From NCBI GenBank assembly GCA_030596605.1, contig JAUVJI010000027.1, positions 1-36,201 on the forward strand: a DNA stretch of 36,201 nt, read 5' to 3'. The stretch comes from Bacteroidales bacterium (GTDB lineage Bacteria > Bacteroidota > Bacteroidia > Bacteroidales > JAADJA01). Within the stretch, counting starts at the first letter, position 1. The number at the start of each line of letters is the position of its first letter. This document shows, in pieces, positions 24,782 to 33,500 of the stretch. The translations under genes were made by a program, and so were the position numbers. The notes under the pieces were generated by a model. The model searched no databases, was not told the origin of the DNA, and saw only the letters and a list, made by a program, of their open reading frames with translations.

Positions 24782-26485
24782 TTACCAGAACAAAGCATAA
24801 AGAAAGACCAAAATAATACTGATTACAACAGCACTGATATTAAATACCGGATCTGTTTCAAAAAGTTTTTTGGTTAAGATAATTCCCTTTTTGTCCGGAG
24901 CACCTCTTTTTTCAAGATAGCTTATGATTGCTATTACGGCAATGGTCAACAAACAGGTGATAAACATCTGTTGCATAAATGGAAGAATAACAAAAATGCT
25001 TTCCAAAGCTGTTCCTTCGAGCCAACCATTTGGGCCAACTTTAAAATATAAAGCGATAGGAATAGATAAGATAATACCCCAGATAGCTCCGCTATTGGTG
25101 GCTCTTTTCCAGAACAATCCCATCAAAAACACAGCGAGTATACCTGGGCTGACAACACCCGTATATTCCTGAATGTACTGGAATACCTGTCCGAGACTTC
25201 CAAGCTGAGGTGCGATCAATACAGCTATGACTAAGGCAACTGCAGCTGATATTCTTCCTACATTCACAGTTTGTCGCTCACTGGCTTTTTTATTAATATA
25301 TGGTTTGTAAATATCCATGGTGAAAATCGTTGCAGTAGAATTCAGCATGGAAGCCAGGGAAGATACAATAGCAGCAGCCAATGCTGCAAGCACCAATCCT
25401 TTTAATCCGGTGGGGATAAATTTACTGATCAGCCAGGGAGCAGCATTATCATTGATGACCATCCCGTCAGCATTCACAAAACTTGGATCCAGTGATTCTG
25501 TTGTCACCATCCCAGAAATATCTGCATTCATAACATAGGCAATGACACCGGGAATAACAACAATTAACGGGATCAGCAATTTCAGGAAAGCAGCAAAGGC
25601 AATTCCCCGCTGAGATTCCTTCAGGCTTTTTGCTGCTAATGTTCGCTGGATGATGTACTGGTTAAATCCCCAGTAATAAAGATTTGCAACCCACATACCA
25701 CCTATCAGGACAGCAAGTCCGGGCAAATCCCACCAGGCATCATTTCCATTTGGAGTTATAATTTCCCCTTTGGATAAGATCATCGAAAATTTTTCAGGAA
25801 CAACATCATAAATATGTCTGAACCCATTTATAATTCCACCTTCAGGTGTAACATGGTCCAATGCAATAACAGTGGTAATCATTCCACCCATAACCAATAA
25901 GGCAACCTGAATGACATCTGTCCATGCAACGGCAGCCAGTCCGCCCCACAACGAATAGGCTGCTGCAAATAACGCCAGCCCCATGATACTGTAGATAATT
26001 ATGGAGCCATCGCCTGTTCCAACAATTACATCGAGGGCCTTGGCTCCCAGGAATAGAACGGATGTAAGGTTAACAAATATAAACAGAGCTATCCAGAACA
26101 CAGCAAGAATTGTCTTCAGGTTCGTACTAAACCGTTTCTCGACAAATTGGGGAATGGTATATAATTTCTTTTCAATGAATACCGGCAGAAAGAATTTCCC
26201 AACAATGATTAGGGTAATAGCTGCCATCCATTCGTAGGAAGCGATAGCTAAACCAATGGCAAAACCGGAACCTGACATACCGATAAACTGTTCGGCTGAA
26301 ATATTGGCAGCAATCAGGGATGCTCCTATGGCCCACCAGGGAAGGGATTTCCCGGCCAGGAAATAATCCTCCGCAGTTTTTTGCCGGCCTTTTTTATTTC
26401 GTGAAACCCATAATCCTACAGAAAGGATAATTACGGCATAACAGGTAAAGACTGCATAATCAATAAATTGGAAAGAACCATTCAT
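24782..26485 (-). CDS. Sodium:solute symporter (SSS/SGLT family)
   Basis: The 567-aa inner-membrane protein has about 14 hydrophobic helices, the LeuT-fold number for SSS transporters. Characteristic parts: YFLAGKSLPWWAIGASLIAA, then NISAEQFIGMSGSGFAIGLA, YTIPQFVEKRFS, YSLWGGLAAVAWTDVIQ and ASMLNSTATIFTMDIY. These match the SGLT-like subgroup that imports sugars such as glucose or galactose with sodium. The substrate here cannot be read with confidence. It is monocistronic or paired with the downstream acyl-CoA dehydrogenase gene. Confidence 0.93.
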   Translation of the reverse strand: MNGSFQFIDYAVFTCYAVIILSVGLWVSRNKKGRQKTAEDYFLAGKSLPWWAIGASLIAANISAEQFIGMSGSGFAIGLAIASYEWMAAITLIIVGKFFLPVFIEKKLYTIPQFVEKRFSTNLKTILAVFWIALFIFVNLTSVLFLGAKALDVIVGTGDGSIIIYSIMGLALFAAAYSLWGGLAAVAWTDVIQVALLVMGGMITTVIALDHVTPEGGIINGFRHIYDVVPEKFSMILSKGEIITPNGNDAWWDLPGLAVLIGGMWVANLYYWGFNQYIIQRTLAAKSLKESQRGIAFAAFLKLLIPLIVVIPGVIAYVMNADISGMVTTESLDPSFVNADGMVINDNAAPWLISKFIPTGLKGLVLAALAAAIVSSLASMLNSTATIFTMDIYKPYINKKASERQTVNVGRISAAVALVIAVLIAPQLGSLGQVFQYIQEYTGVVSPGILAVFLMGLFWKRATNSGAIWGIILSIPIALYFKVGPNGWLEGTALESIFVILPFMQQMFITCLLTIAVIAIISYLEKRGAPDKKGIILTKKLFETDPVFNISAVVISIILVFLYALFW

Positions 26486-26626
26486 AATATAATCAAATTA
26501 GAGGAGTGAAAATACTATATAAAATAATATAAGTAGAAATTTTTATCAAAAAAGTAGGGTAAACCAACTTTCAAACGGCATACAAAAAAAGTAGTAATTT
26601 TACCTTTCATTAAAAAAATTTAGCAG

Positions 26627-27193
26627 ATGAGGAGATCAATGAAAGTACTTGTATTATTTACCCTTGGTTTAGCCCTGGTTTTTACAGCTTGTAATAAAGA
26701 AAGTGCAAAATCTGGTGAAAACAAAGATGACATTTATAAGTCAGCTGCGGGCGCTGAAGGTGATGTACTTTTGAAAGGTGATGGTGGATACGAAAAAGTG
26801 ATTACAAAACCATTGGTGAAATTAGATGATTGTGAATATATCGTAAAAGGTACCATTGAATATTATCTGGATGGTGAATTGGTTGCCACTGTTGATTATG
26901 GTGATGGAGAATGTGATGATATAGCTACCAAAACCGTCGATGGTGAAACTATTGAGTTTTCCTTAAAGAAAGAAGGAGAAGATGATTGGTTCTATAAAGT
27001 GATCTCAGAGCCATTGGTTGAGCTTGAAGATTGTGATTACATAGTTTCAGGAATTATAGATTTTTATTCTAAAAAAGACAATTCCTGGTTGGCAACCATT
27101 GACTTTGGGGATGGCGAATGCGATGAATGGGCCATCAAAACCTGGGATGGTGGAAGCAAAACATTCAGTTTGAAAGAATGGGGGCCGAAATAA
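26627..27193 (+). CDS. Lipoprotein with two copies of a ~60-residue domain
   Basis: The product has a lipoprotein signal (VLVLFTLGLALVFTAC, Cys22 of the 188-aa form). Two ATGs are possible: 26627, or 26639 which is preceded by GAGGAG at a Shine-Dalgarno-like distance, unusual in this phylum. Residues ~57-114 and ~124-184 are imperfect repeats of one unit: KVIT/KVIS-xPLVxLxDCxYIVxGxIxxY, then LVATVDYGDGECDD versus LATIDFGDGECDEW, then a closing TxDG...FSLK. Each copy keeps two Cys about 30 residues apart, suggesting one disulphide per domain. Repeated GDGECD acidic loops might bind metal (inference). The family is otherwise unknown to me; it is convergent with the BamA-like gene. Confidence 0.75.
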   Translation: MRRSMKVLVLFTLGLALVFTACNKESAKSGENKDDIYKSAAGAEGDVLLKGDGGYEKVITKPLVKLDDCEYIVKGTIEYYLDGELVATVDYGDGECDDIATKTVDGETIEFSLKKEGEDDWFYKVISEPLVELEDCDYIVSGIIDFYSKKDNSWLATIDFGDGECDEWAIKTWDGGSKTFSLKEWGPK

Positions 27194-27225
27194 CAAAGTG
27201 TTCAGATTTATTCTATAATCTTTCA

Positions 27226-28388
27226 TTAATAGGCTTCATTAAAATTAAAATAGAATCCCCTTGTTTCTCTCCCAAATCCAATATCTAACCTCAGGTTCAT
27301 CCTTGGTTGAACTTGCAACCTATACCCTATTCCTATACTGGCCAACCAATCACCAAAATATTGAACTCTTTCACCTAAAGTACCTGCAACCAACCGACTA
27401 CTCCGTGAGGACTAAGGGAACCATCTCTTTTTTTGAACATAAGCCGGTATTCAACAATTGCAAATATCATCGATTCATCCCTAAAACGACCCCAGGTATA
27501 GCCCCGAAGATCAAATGGCGATCCGGGTTGTGACATTTCCCCATAAGGGACATCACCATTACTGAACCGGCCTTTTAATTGCACTGCAATTGTTTGTCCT
27601 TTACGTTTTATACTCCAGTATTTTCTAGTATCAATTGTAAGAACCTGGTAAGTATTTTCTCCTCCAAGATAAGGACCATAAAATCCTACCGACAATTCAA
27701 CAAAGGTACCTGTCCAGGCATTTACTGGTACATCTCTTGAATCATATTGAAAAACAAATCCCAATCCACTGTTAAAGGGTTTATTATTGAATTCCTGGTA
27801 AAAGGGGTCGTTAGCAACACCGAAGCTTGCATTACTCCCTTTTGTATAATTAAAGTCAATTAGTGCCCCAGCAAAAAGGTTCTTCTTAAATTGCCACAAG
27901 AATTTTGGATATATCTGCCACCAGGTTCTGGTATAGGCAGTCGTTGAATCCGTTTTTTCAGTATGATAATCTTTATCATATCCTACACCCCAATAATTAT
28001 CAGGCATGTCTTTGAAATTCAGGTCAGCATAGATTCTTATTTTATCTTCTTTCCAGAATGATGTAAGTTTAGTACCGAAGAAATAGGCACTGGTGGAACT
28101 TACTCCCAGCATAATGGGTGCTGATGACCGTTGTATCAGGCTGTCTTTTGGGTTTGTTTTAAAGGAAACCATAACACCACCGGCAAGCGTAAATTCAAGT
28201 TCAGGTGTATACGCAGGTCCGGCTAAAGGCATGATCATTAATTTCCCTTTATTAATCTTTTCTTGCTTTTTAGCTTTTCGTTTTGCTTTTTTTTCTGCTT
28301 TGGTTGGTTTCTGGGCTATACTTTCACATGGAAGTGCCAGACATAGAATACATGATAATACGAAGACCCTGAAGTAGATCATGTACAT
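27226..28388 (-). pseudogene. BamA/TamA-like outer-membrane protein, frameshifted near the C-terminus
   Basis: The upstream part (337 codons, ending with a stop at 27375) has a signal peptide, a Lys-rich segment (AEKKAKRKAKKQEKINKGK) and a surface-antigen-like barrel with GLGFVFQYDSRDVPVNAWTG and MIFAIVEYRLMFKKR. The frame ends abnormally at HGVVGWLQVL. One base restored near 27390 would join it to the frame reading VAGTLGERVQYFGDWL, ASIGIGYRLQVQPRMN and LRLDIGFGRETRGFYFNF. That frame stops at 27226 and is exactly the expected end of this family. The repaired protein would be ~387 aa. The missing base lies in a GGTTGG(G)TT context. It may be a real mutation or a base-calling error. Confidence 0.85.
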
Positions 28389-28406
28389 TTATTTTTAATT
28401 AATGGT

Positions 28407-28414
28407 CAAATATA
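28407..28414 (-). promoter_or_regulatory. Possible -7 box for the BamA-like gene
   Basis: TATATTTG on the minus strand lies 18 bp upstream of the ATG at 28388. No matching TTTG box was found at the expected spacing. Confidence 0.4.
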
Positions 28415-28491
28415 ATAATTAAAAATAAAATCGTTGGTCTTTGTCAGAATGAAGAATATAGCAGAAATATAGCAGAAACAGAAACTTAGTG

Positions 28492-28627
28492 AAATAAAAA
28501 AGCCCCCTTCGTCAAGCTAAAAGTCATATTAACGCAAGCTGTTTCTTTGGGTAAATGCTTAAGTTATTCATATGTATTTATTACATTACGGGTTGGAAAG
28601 TTAAGCTAAAAGTGATGCTTACGCAAG
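28492..28627. repeat. CCTTCGTCAAGCTAAA-type repeat copies
   Basis: The spacer 28389-28691 has no gene. Positions 28492-28521 match 35400-35429 at 26 of 30 bases in the same orientation. A further pair, 28511-28538 and 28600-28627, are direct repeats at 23 of 28 (GTCAAGCTAAAAGT.../GTTAAGCTAAAAGT..., each ending ACGCAAG). The first copy precedes a T-rich tract on the minus strand, so it could end transcription of the SIR2 operon. Confidence 0.65.
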
Positions 28628-28691
28628 AGGCTATCCCTGAACATTTACGGCTGCGGAGTACGTTATTTTACTTTGGTTTAAATCATTAAAC

Positions 28692-29954
28692 TTATTTTAT
28701 CTGCTGACGAATAAACGAATCAACACCATCAAAATTAAATTCTAAATTATCAATATTTTCAGCTCTTAGCTTGTTAAAGCCACTTGGTAAATTGCGCTCA
28801 CCAGATGAGCGAGCAATTGTTAAAAAATCGTCTTTAAATTGTTGTTTTTGTGAATCAGTTGTTTTATAATCCACGATAGTTATTTTTTTTACATTTGTAA
28901 CTCTTGATTTCAAAACATATTCTTTCACTTCTTCGCATTGATAATATGGGGCAACAAGAGGAGTAGTCAATTTCAATAACCATTTGTTTATATGTTCATC
29001 ATTCATTGCATAACCTAATATTAAAATTTCTTCAGCATCCAGTAAGTCAAGAGCCATACGCAAATGAAAGCTTGAATAAGGCTCAAGATTCATTATTTTG
29101 TCTTTATCATATCCGATAATAAATGCAGACCAATCAATTACTTCTCCTGTGTTTAGTTCTTCAGGTATATATTCTTTTCTGCTTTCAAATGCATCTTTTT
29201 CATTTTCATGAAATGTACAGGTGTGAGAGCTAATTCCGTAATTAACTGAACCATGTATATGAAAACAACAATGCTGTTTATCATTTGAGAAAACTACTGA
29301 TGGAACAATATTATTAGTTCCAGTATCGTAACCAAAGTTTATATCATTAGGTAAATAGTATTCTGGAAAATCCATCCCAACTGCTTTTAAAAAGAGATTA
29401 TCATAATTCAAAGTATAATATCTAAGGCAGTAATTTTCTTTCAGATTAGCAATGAATTTGTTGATTATTTTTAAATCTTCACTTTCAGCTGTAAACATTG
29501 AAACATAAGCTAATAGGAAATTTTTAAACTCATAAAAATCTTCTTTTGAAAAATAATTATTCCATTCCGACTTTATAGAGCATATCAATTTTGGCAGAAA
29601 AAACGTATGGTATATTTCATTTGTTGAATTGATAATTTTATCGTGGTTGTTCATCTGACATAAAAAATTCAGTATATAGAACACTGTTTCAAAGTTTGGG
29701 GAATATAATTGTTTTGAGTAAAATGTTATATCCTGTAATTTTCCCCAAACTTGCTTAAATAAATTTTGAATTTTTAAAATATTATTCGTTGGTTTTTGAG
29801 AATAAATACATGAGTAATATTTTGAAAATAATTCAGTATTTGAAAGTATTTCATTAATAGAATCAGTGGTTAATGGTTTATCATCATAACGAAGGTAATC
29901 TTGTGAAAAACCTGCACCTGTTAAAACAAATAATTTCTTTTTTGTATCATTCAT
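28692..29954 (-). CDS. SIR2-family domain protein (putative NAD-consuming effector)
   Basis: The 420-aa cytoplasmic protein (no signal peptide) has the SIR2-like nucleotide-binding start FVLTGAGFS (residues 9-17). It also has YYTLNYDNLF with the conserved Asn183 and Asp185, FHIHGSVNYG with His234, and the C-terminal ILILGYAMNDEHINKW. These match the SIR2_2 type found in bacterial anti-phage systems, where the domain degrades NAD. That activity is inferred from the family and no partner sensor is recognised. Its ATG overlaps the end of the FISUMP gene by 8 nt (…GATGAATGA), so it is translationally coupled to an exported lipoprotein, an unusual pairing. Its low-GC coding and charge differ from housekeeping neighbours. 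Confidence 0.8.
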   Translation of the reverse strand: MNDTKKKLFVLTGAGFSQDYLRYDDKPLTTDSINEILSNTELFSKYYSCIYSQKPTNNILKIQNLFKQVWGKLQDITFYSKQLYSPNFETVFYILNFLCQMNNHDKIINSTNEIYHTFFLPKLICSIKSEWNNYFSKEDFYEFKNFLLAYVSMFTAESEDLKIINKFIANLKENYCLRYYTLNYDNLFLKAVGMDFPEYYLPNDINFGYDTGTNNIVPSVVFSNDKQHCCFHIHGSVNYGISSHTCTFHENEKDAFESRKEYIPEELNTGEVIDWSAFIIGYDKDKIMNLEPYSSFHLRMALDLLDAEEILILGYAMNDEHINKWLLKLTTPLVAPYYQCEEVKEYVLKSRVTNVKKITIVDYKTTDSQKQQFKDDFLTIARSSGERNLPSGFNKLRAENIDNLEFNFDGVDSFIRQQIK

Positions 29955-32151
29955 CTCTTAAACAACGAACACTTAAACCCCAGATTTTGTAGTCCCCAAG
30001 GTTATTTAACATAGAGGCATTATCATGGTACAAATACCCAATATAAGCCCACCAATTTTGGGCGCCCTCCGTTGAAGACCAAAATACACCCTGTTGGCTC
30101 AGTCCAAGAAAATATGGATTTTCTCTGCGTTCGCCGCCAGGAAGTGCTGTAAAACCACTTTCGTTTGTTGCTCCAGTGTTAGGCGGATCCCAATGTAAGG
30201 TGCCTTCTTCCTTCATCTTTCCTCCTGCAACAGTTTCTCCTCCCAAAAAGTTAGTAATTACTATCAATTCAGCATGGGTAGGGATATGCCAACCTGTAGG
30301 GCAAAGGCCTATCGTTCCTGAAACTGTAGTGTATTGCATCATTTCATCCCACTGATAGAGCCCGCCATAGGTTGTGCAATTTATAGGGCTGTTGTCGAAA
30401 CAATATTTTTCTTTAATTCCATTATTTGTTTGTTCAAGAACTCCCGAAATCATGGTCCCCACATTCAGGTTCTCCCTAAACCAGCACTGGTTGCCTATTT
30501 GCACCGTATTATAAGTTTGTCCCTCGTAGTATACTGTGGGTGTGCCAAAGCAAAGATTTTCAAATTGGGTTATGAAGTTCACTTGGTTGCCATATGCAGT
30601 TCCTTCGCTATTGGTTGCATAGGCGCGCACATAATAGGTAGTGTTTGGAGTTAATCCTATTATGTTACTTGTAAAACTACCCGTTCCTGACCCATCATTA
30701 GTATGTGGGTCAGAAATAGTCGGATTACCCAATGTACTCCAGCAAACACCACGTTCTGTGACAGTAGTTCCTCCATCATCAGTTACATTGCCACCGGAAG
30801 TAGCAATGGTAGATGTAATATTTGTTACAGGAGTTGTAGTTACTGAAGGTAAAGTAATTTGCAGTGTATTAAAGCTAACCTGATTGCCATAAGCAGTGCC
30901 AACGCTATTGGTTGCATAAGCACGAATGTAATAGGTTGTGTTTTGAGTTAATCCTGTAATGTTGCTTATAAAACTACCATTACCTAATCCATTGGTTGTA
31001 TGAGAATCAGAGATTGTCGGATTTTGTGACGTACTCCAGCAAACACCGCGGGTAGTGACCGGTGCACCTCCATCATTGGTTACATTTCCGCCGGAGGTTG
31101 CAGTGGTATATGAAATATCGGAAACAGCAGTGGTTATTACCGTAGGAACCGTTAAGGTCGTAAAAACTACCTGATTTCCATATCCGATACCTTCTTCATT
31201 TATTGCATAAGCCCGTACATAATAATTGGTGTTGGGTGTCAATCCTGTAATGTTGCTTGTAAAACTTCCCATCCCACCGCCATTTGATGTAGAATCAATG
31301 CAGTTTTGCAATGTAGGATCACCACTTGTATTCCAGCAAACTCCTTTTACTGTCACGGTTCCATTTCCTTCATCAATAACATTGCCTCCACATTGCGCCG
31401 AGTTGGTAGTAACATTTGATATTTCTGAAGTTATAACTTCAGCCAATGTTATCGGGATAGTTGTAAAAACCTTTACTTCTCCATAGCTCGTACCTTCTTC
31501 GTTTGTAGCATAAGCTGTAACCTTATAATCGGTTCCTTCCTGGAGGTTACTTATCTCGCTTATATATTCCCCCAATCCTAAACTGTCAATTGTAAATCCA
31601 TTGCAATCCTCAAGTAAAACAATATCTGTTGTATCCCAACACACACCACGGGCAGTTACAAAAAGCCCGCTGTCATGAGTAATTATCCCGCCACAAAAAG
31701 CAGAAGTCGGCGTTATGTCAGTCACCGGATTTGTTGAAACAACAGGTTTGCCGGTTTTTAAGGTCTTTATTTGTTCTTCTTCACCATAAGCAACAGCATA
31801 AACAGTTTGAATGTAAGGCCGGATGTAATAAACAGTGTTTGATTTCAGGCTATCAATTTCACTCATGAAATCATTTGAGGAAGTTAGGTTTCCCAAGCAT
31901 GTGCAACTTTCTTCAATGGTAGGTTTCGGTTCCGTATTCCAGCAATGACCATGCTGGATGATCTCCGTTCCTCCAAGGCTGATCACCTCTGTTTGAATAC
32001 CGGTGAAAAAATAAGAAACGGTATCAATTAAATTTACACCCAATTCAATTTTATTTCCCCCTGCCGGGTCATCTTTTTCTTTCCGGCAGGTAATGAAAAA
32101 CAAAACCATAAGACCTAAAAGAATAAAACCTGTTTTAGTTTTCATATCCAT
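29947..32151 (-). CDS. FISUMP-domain lipoprotein with fibronectin-like repeats
   Basis: The 734-aa product has a lipobox FFITC (Cys22). Residues ~40-130 are a degenerate first repeat; ~137-232, ~237-332, ~336-430 and ~434-528 are repeats with the pattern ...A-T-S-G-G-N-V, RGVCW-S/N-T, GSFTSNITGLTPNT-Y-Y-V-R-A-Y-A, AYGNQV-F. The C-terminal 200 residues are a Fibrobacter succinogenes major paralogous (FISUMP) domain: VQIGNQCWFRENLNVGT, YQWDEMM, GLCPTGWHIPTHAE, GERRENPYF and WGLSVRCLRDE. It is a surface-facing protein of unknown ligand. It lies 6 bp after the beta-barrel gene and overlaps the SIR2 gene. Confidence 0.88.
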   Translation of the reverse strand: MDMKTKTGFILLGLMVLFFITCRKEKDDPAGGNKIELGVNLIDTVSYFFTGIQTEVISLGGTEIIQHGHCWNTEPKPTIEESCTCLGNLTSSNDFMSEIDSLKSNTVYYIRPYIQTVYAVAYGEEEQIKTLKTGKPVVSTNPVTDITPTSAFCGGIITHDSGLFVTARGVCWDTTDIVLLEDCNGFTIDSLGLGEYISEISNLQEGTDYKVTAYATNEEGTSYGEVKVFTTIPITLAEVITSEISNVTTNSAQCGGNVIDEGNGTVTVKGVCWNTSGDPTLQNCIDSTSNGGGMGSFTSNITGLTPNTNYYVRAYAINEEGIGYGNQVVFTTLTVPTVITTAVSDISYTTATSGGNVTNDGGAPVTTRGVCWSTSQNPTISDSHTTNGLGNGSFISNITGLTQNTTYYIRAYATNSVGTAYGNQVSFNTLQITLPSVTTTPVTNITSTIATSGGNVTDDGGTTVTERGVCWSTLGNPTISDPHTNDGSGTGSFTSNIIGLTPNTTYYVRAYATNSEGTAYGNQVNFITQFENLCFGTPTVYYEGQTYNTVQIGNQCWFRENLNVGTMISGVLEQTNNGIKEKYCFDNSPINCTTYGGLYQWDEMMQYTTVSGTIGLCPTGWHIPTHAELIVITNFLGGETVAGGKMKEEGTLHWDPPNTGATNESGFTALPGGERRENPYFLGLSQQGVFWSSTEGAQNWWAYIGYLYHDNASMLNNLGDYKIWGLSVRCLRDE
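30560..31490. repeat. Tandem ~290-bp repeats within the FISUMP lipoprotein gene
   Basis: The nucleotide sequence recurs with a period near 290-300 bp. Examples are the GTGTTTGGAGTTAATCCTAT region near 30640, a close copy near 30930 and a third near 31230, each followed by GTAAAACT or ATAAAACT. These encode the fibronectin-like repeats. Confidence 0.75.
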
Positions 32152-32157
32152 TTCCTG

Positions 32158-32991
32158 TTAAAAACTATATCCAATCCCCGCCGTCCAATTGATTGTATTA
32201 AAATTGATGGTAATGGCGCCACCGGTTAAAAGCAATTTTTTAAACCGGTATATAATTCCGGCATCCACTTCCACGCCTTCATTGCTATCCGGATCTTTGA
32301 CAAAGGTTGTGCCTGTCTTAGCATCATTTTCATAACTGAAATCGTCAATTTCGTACAGATAATTCTCTTTGCCATAACCAGCACCTAAATAAACAAATAA
32401 ATCTCTCGCTGCCTGGTAATTCACACCTCCTCCTACAAATAAAGCGGAATATCCATTGTTGCCATTGAATTGGTAATATCCGGGTTTGTCGTAATCCTTT
32501 ACCAATCCGTTTTCATAATTGTAGCTGCTTTTTTCAAATCCCAGCAGGTTCATCCTGCCCTCGATAAACCAGCCTATTTTCCCAATCATTCCAACCCGCA
32601 AACCCAGGTAAGTAGTTGTATTACCCACATACGAAACGAAAAATGATTTTTCTATTTTTTGTTCCACCAGTTCACCATGAACATCGAAAATCAAATCCTG
32701 CTTTGTAAAAGGAACTTCTTTTAGGGCATCCCAGGTAATCTGATGATTGCCGTTTCGGATGTCTTTGCCAACATCACCAGTTACTGCTGTCACAGGACCG
32801 GTAAAGGTGTGTCCACTATCAGTGCTGTAATACAGGCTTATGTCCAAACTTTGATTGAATTTTAGGCCATGAATAACATATTTTACCGTGATCTGGTCTC
32901 CAGCAGCAAATGCCTCAATATTTTTAATTTCCTGAGCATTTAAGAGGGAAAGGTTGAAAGCCAGGAATGATAAAAAGTATAATTGCTTCAT
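32158..32991 (-). CDS. Small outer-membrane beta-barrel protein
   Basis: I start at the ATG at 32991, which gives the signal peptide MKQLYFLSFLAFNLSLLNAQ and a 277-aa product; the open frame extends upstream into the inverted repeat of the GxxExxY unit. Residues ~22-112 form a beta-sandwich (GDQITVKYVIHGL, DISLYYSTDSGHTF, NGNHQITWDALKEV) often seen in Bacteroidota proteins encoded near caspase-like proteases. The rest is amphipathic beta strands ending NWTAGIGYSF; a C-terminal Phe is the outer-membrane signature. The 5' leader is only 10 nt before the repeat, so transcription probably reads through from the caspase gene. Confidence 0.8.
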   Translation of the reverse strand: MKQLYFLSFLAFNLSLLNAQEIKNIEAFAAGDQITVKYVIHGLKFNQSLDISLYYSTDSGHTFTGPVTAVTGDVGKDIRNGNHQITWDALKEVPFTKQDLIFDVHGELVEQKIEKSFFVSYVGNTTTYLGLRVGMIGKIGWFIEGRMNLLGFEKSSYNYENGLVKDYDKPGYYQFNGNNGYSALFVGGGVNYQAARDLFVYLGAGYGKENYLYEIDDFSYENDAKTGTTFVKDPDSNEGVEVDAGIIYRFKKLLLTGGAITINFNTINWTAGIGYSF

Positions 32992-33001
32992 GCTATTTAT
33001 T

Positions 33002-33491
33002 GCCACAGATTCACAGATTTTATATGTTTTTTTAATTGACACTGATTTATGGATTATAAAATTAGTCTTTTTGTGATTAATGAATCTTTGCCGAAGTTGA
33101 CTATTAATCCCAGCGGGCATTTCGAAATAGCCAGATAATTTAACACCCAACTTATATGATCTTCAACAATCCCTTTTTGTGCCTTGACTTCCAAAATAAT
33201 TTTGTCAAAAATTACAAAATCAGCATAAAAATGATGTGGAAGAATAATTCCTTTGTATTCCATATCGTATTTTTTCTCGCTCATAAGGAATTTCTTTATT
33301 CCTGAATTCATATTCTATCGCATCCTAATATACTATTTCCAATAATCCTTTTCCCAATATCCGATGTACTTCCATGCAAATACCAATGATTTGATAGCTT
33401 TCCTGCTGCAGCGGATAATCCTTTTCCGAATATTTCATATCATTAATCTGTGATAATTATATTTTTTAATTTCAATCTGTGAATCTGTGGC
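33002..33491. mobile_element. 490-bp GxxExxY cassette with terminal inverted repeats
   Basis: GCCACAGATTCACAGATT (33002-33019) is repeated perfectly in inverted orientation at 33474-33491. Beyond these 18 bp, the next ~35 bp on both sides are also similar (T-rich run, then CACTGATTTATG versus CACAGATTAATG). The interior carries one minus-strand GxxExxY gene remnant. The unit starts 10 bp upstream of the beta-barrel ATG and ends 9 bp from the caspase stop codon. No target-site duplication was seen and no transposase is encoded. Confidence 0.7.
33054..33438 (-). pseudogene. GxxExxY family protein, broken by a stop codon and a frameshift
   Basis: From the ATG at 33438 the frame reads MKYSEKDYPLQQ, GICMEVHRILGKGLLEIVY, then TAG (33327-33325), then DAIEYEFRNKEIPYERE. 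The second lesion is in a run of six A (33275-33270, minus strand), after which the frame continues as KYDMEYKGIILPH, FYADFVIFDKIILEVKAQ, NYLAISKCPLGLIVNFG. Joined, the segments cover the whole GxxExxY family (about 125 aa). The family is small and of unknown function, with conserved Glu and Lys reminiscent of nuclease folds (family-level inference). The open 85-codon piece starting at 33311 is the C-terminal fragment, not a full gene. Confidence 0.85.
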
Positions 33492-33500
33492 CACCTTTCC

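Noticed and set aside
30560..31490. CRISPR-like or transposon repeats
   Set aside because: The ~290-bp period is in frame with the fibronectin-like repeats of the lipoprotein and is explained by coding sequence.
33054..33311. An intact 85-aa gene on the minus strand
   Set aside because: It is the C-terminal fragment of a GxxExxY gene whose N-terminal part is readable upstream beyond a frameshift and a TAG.
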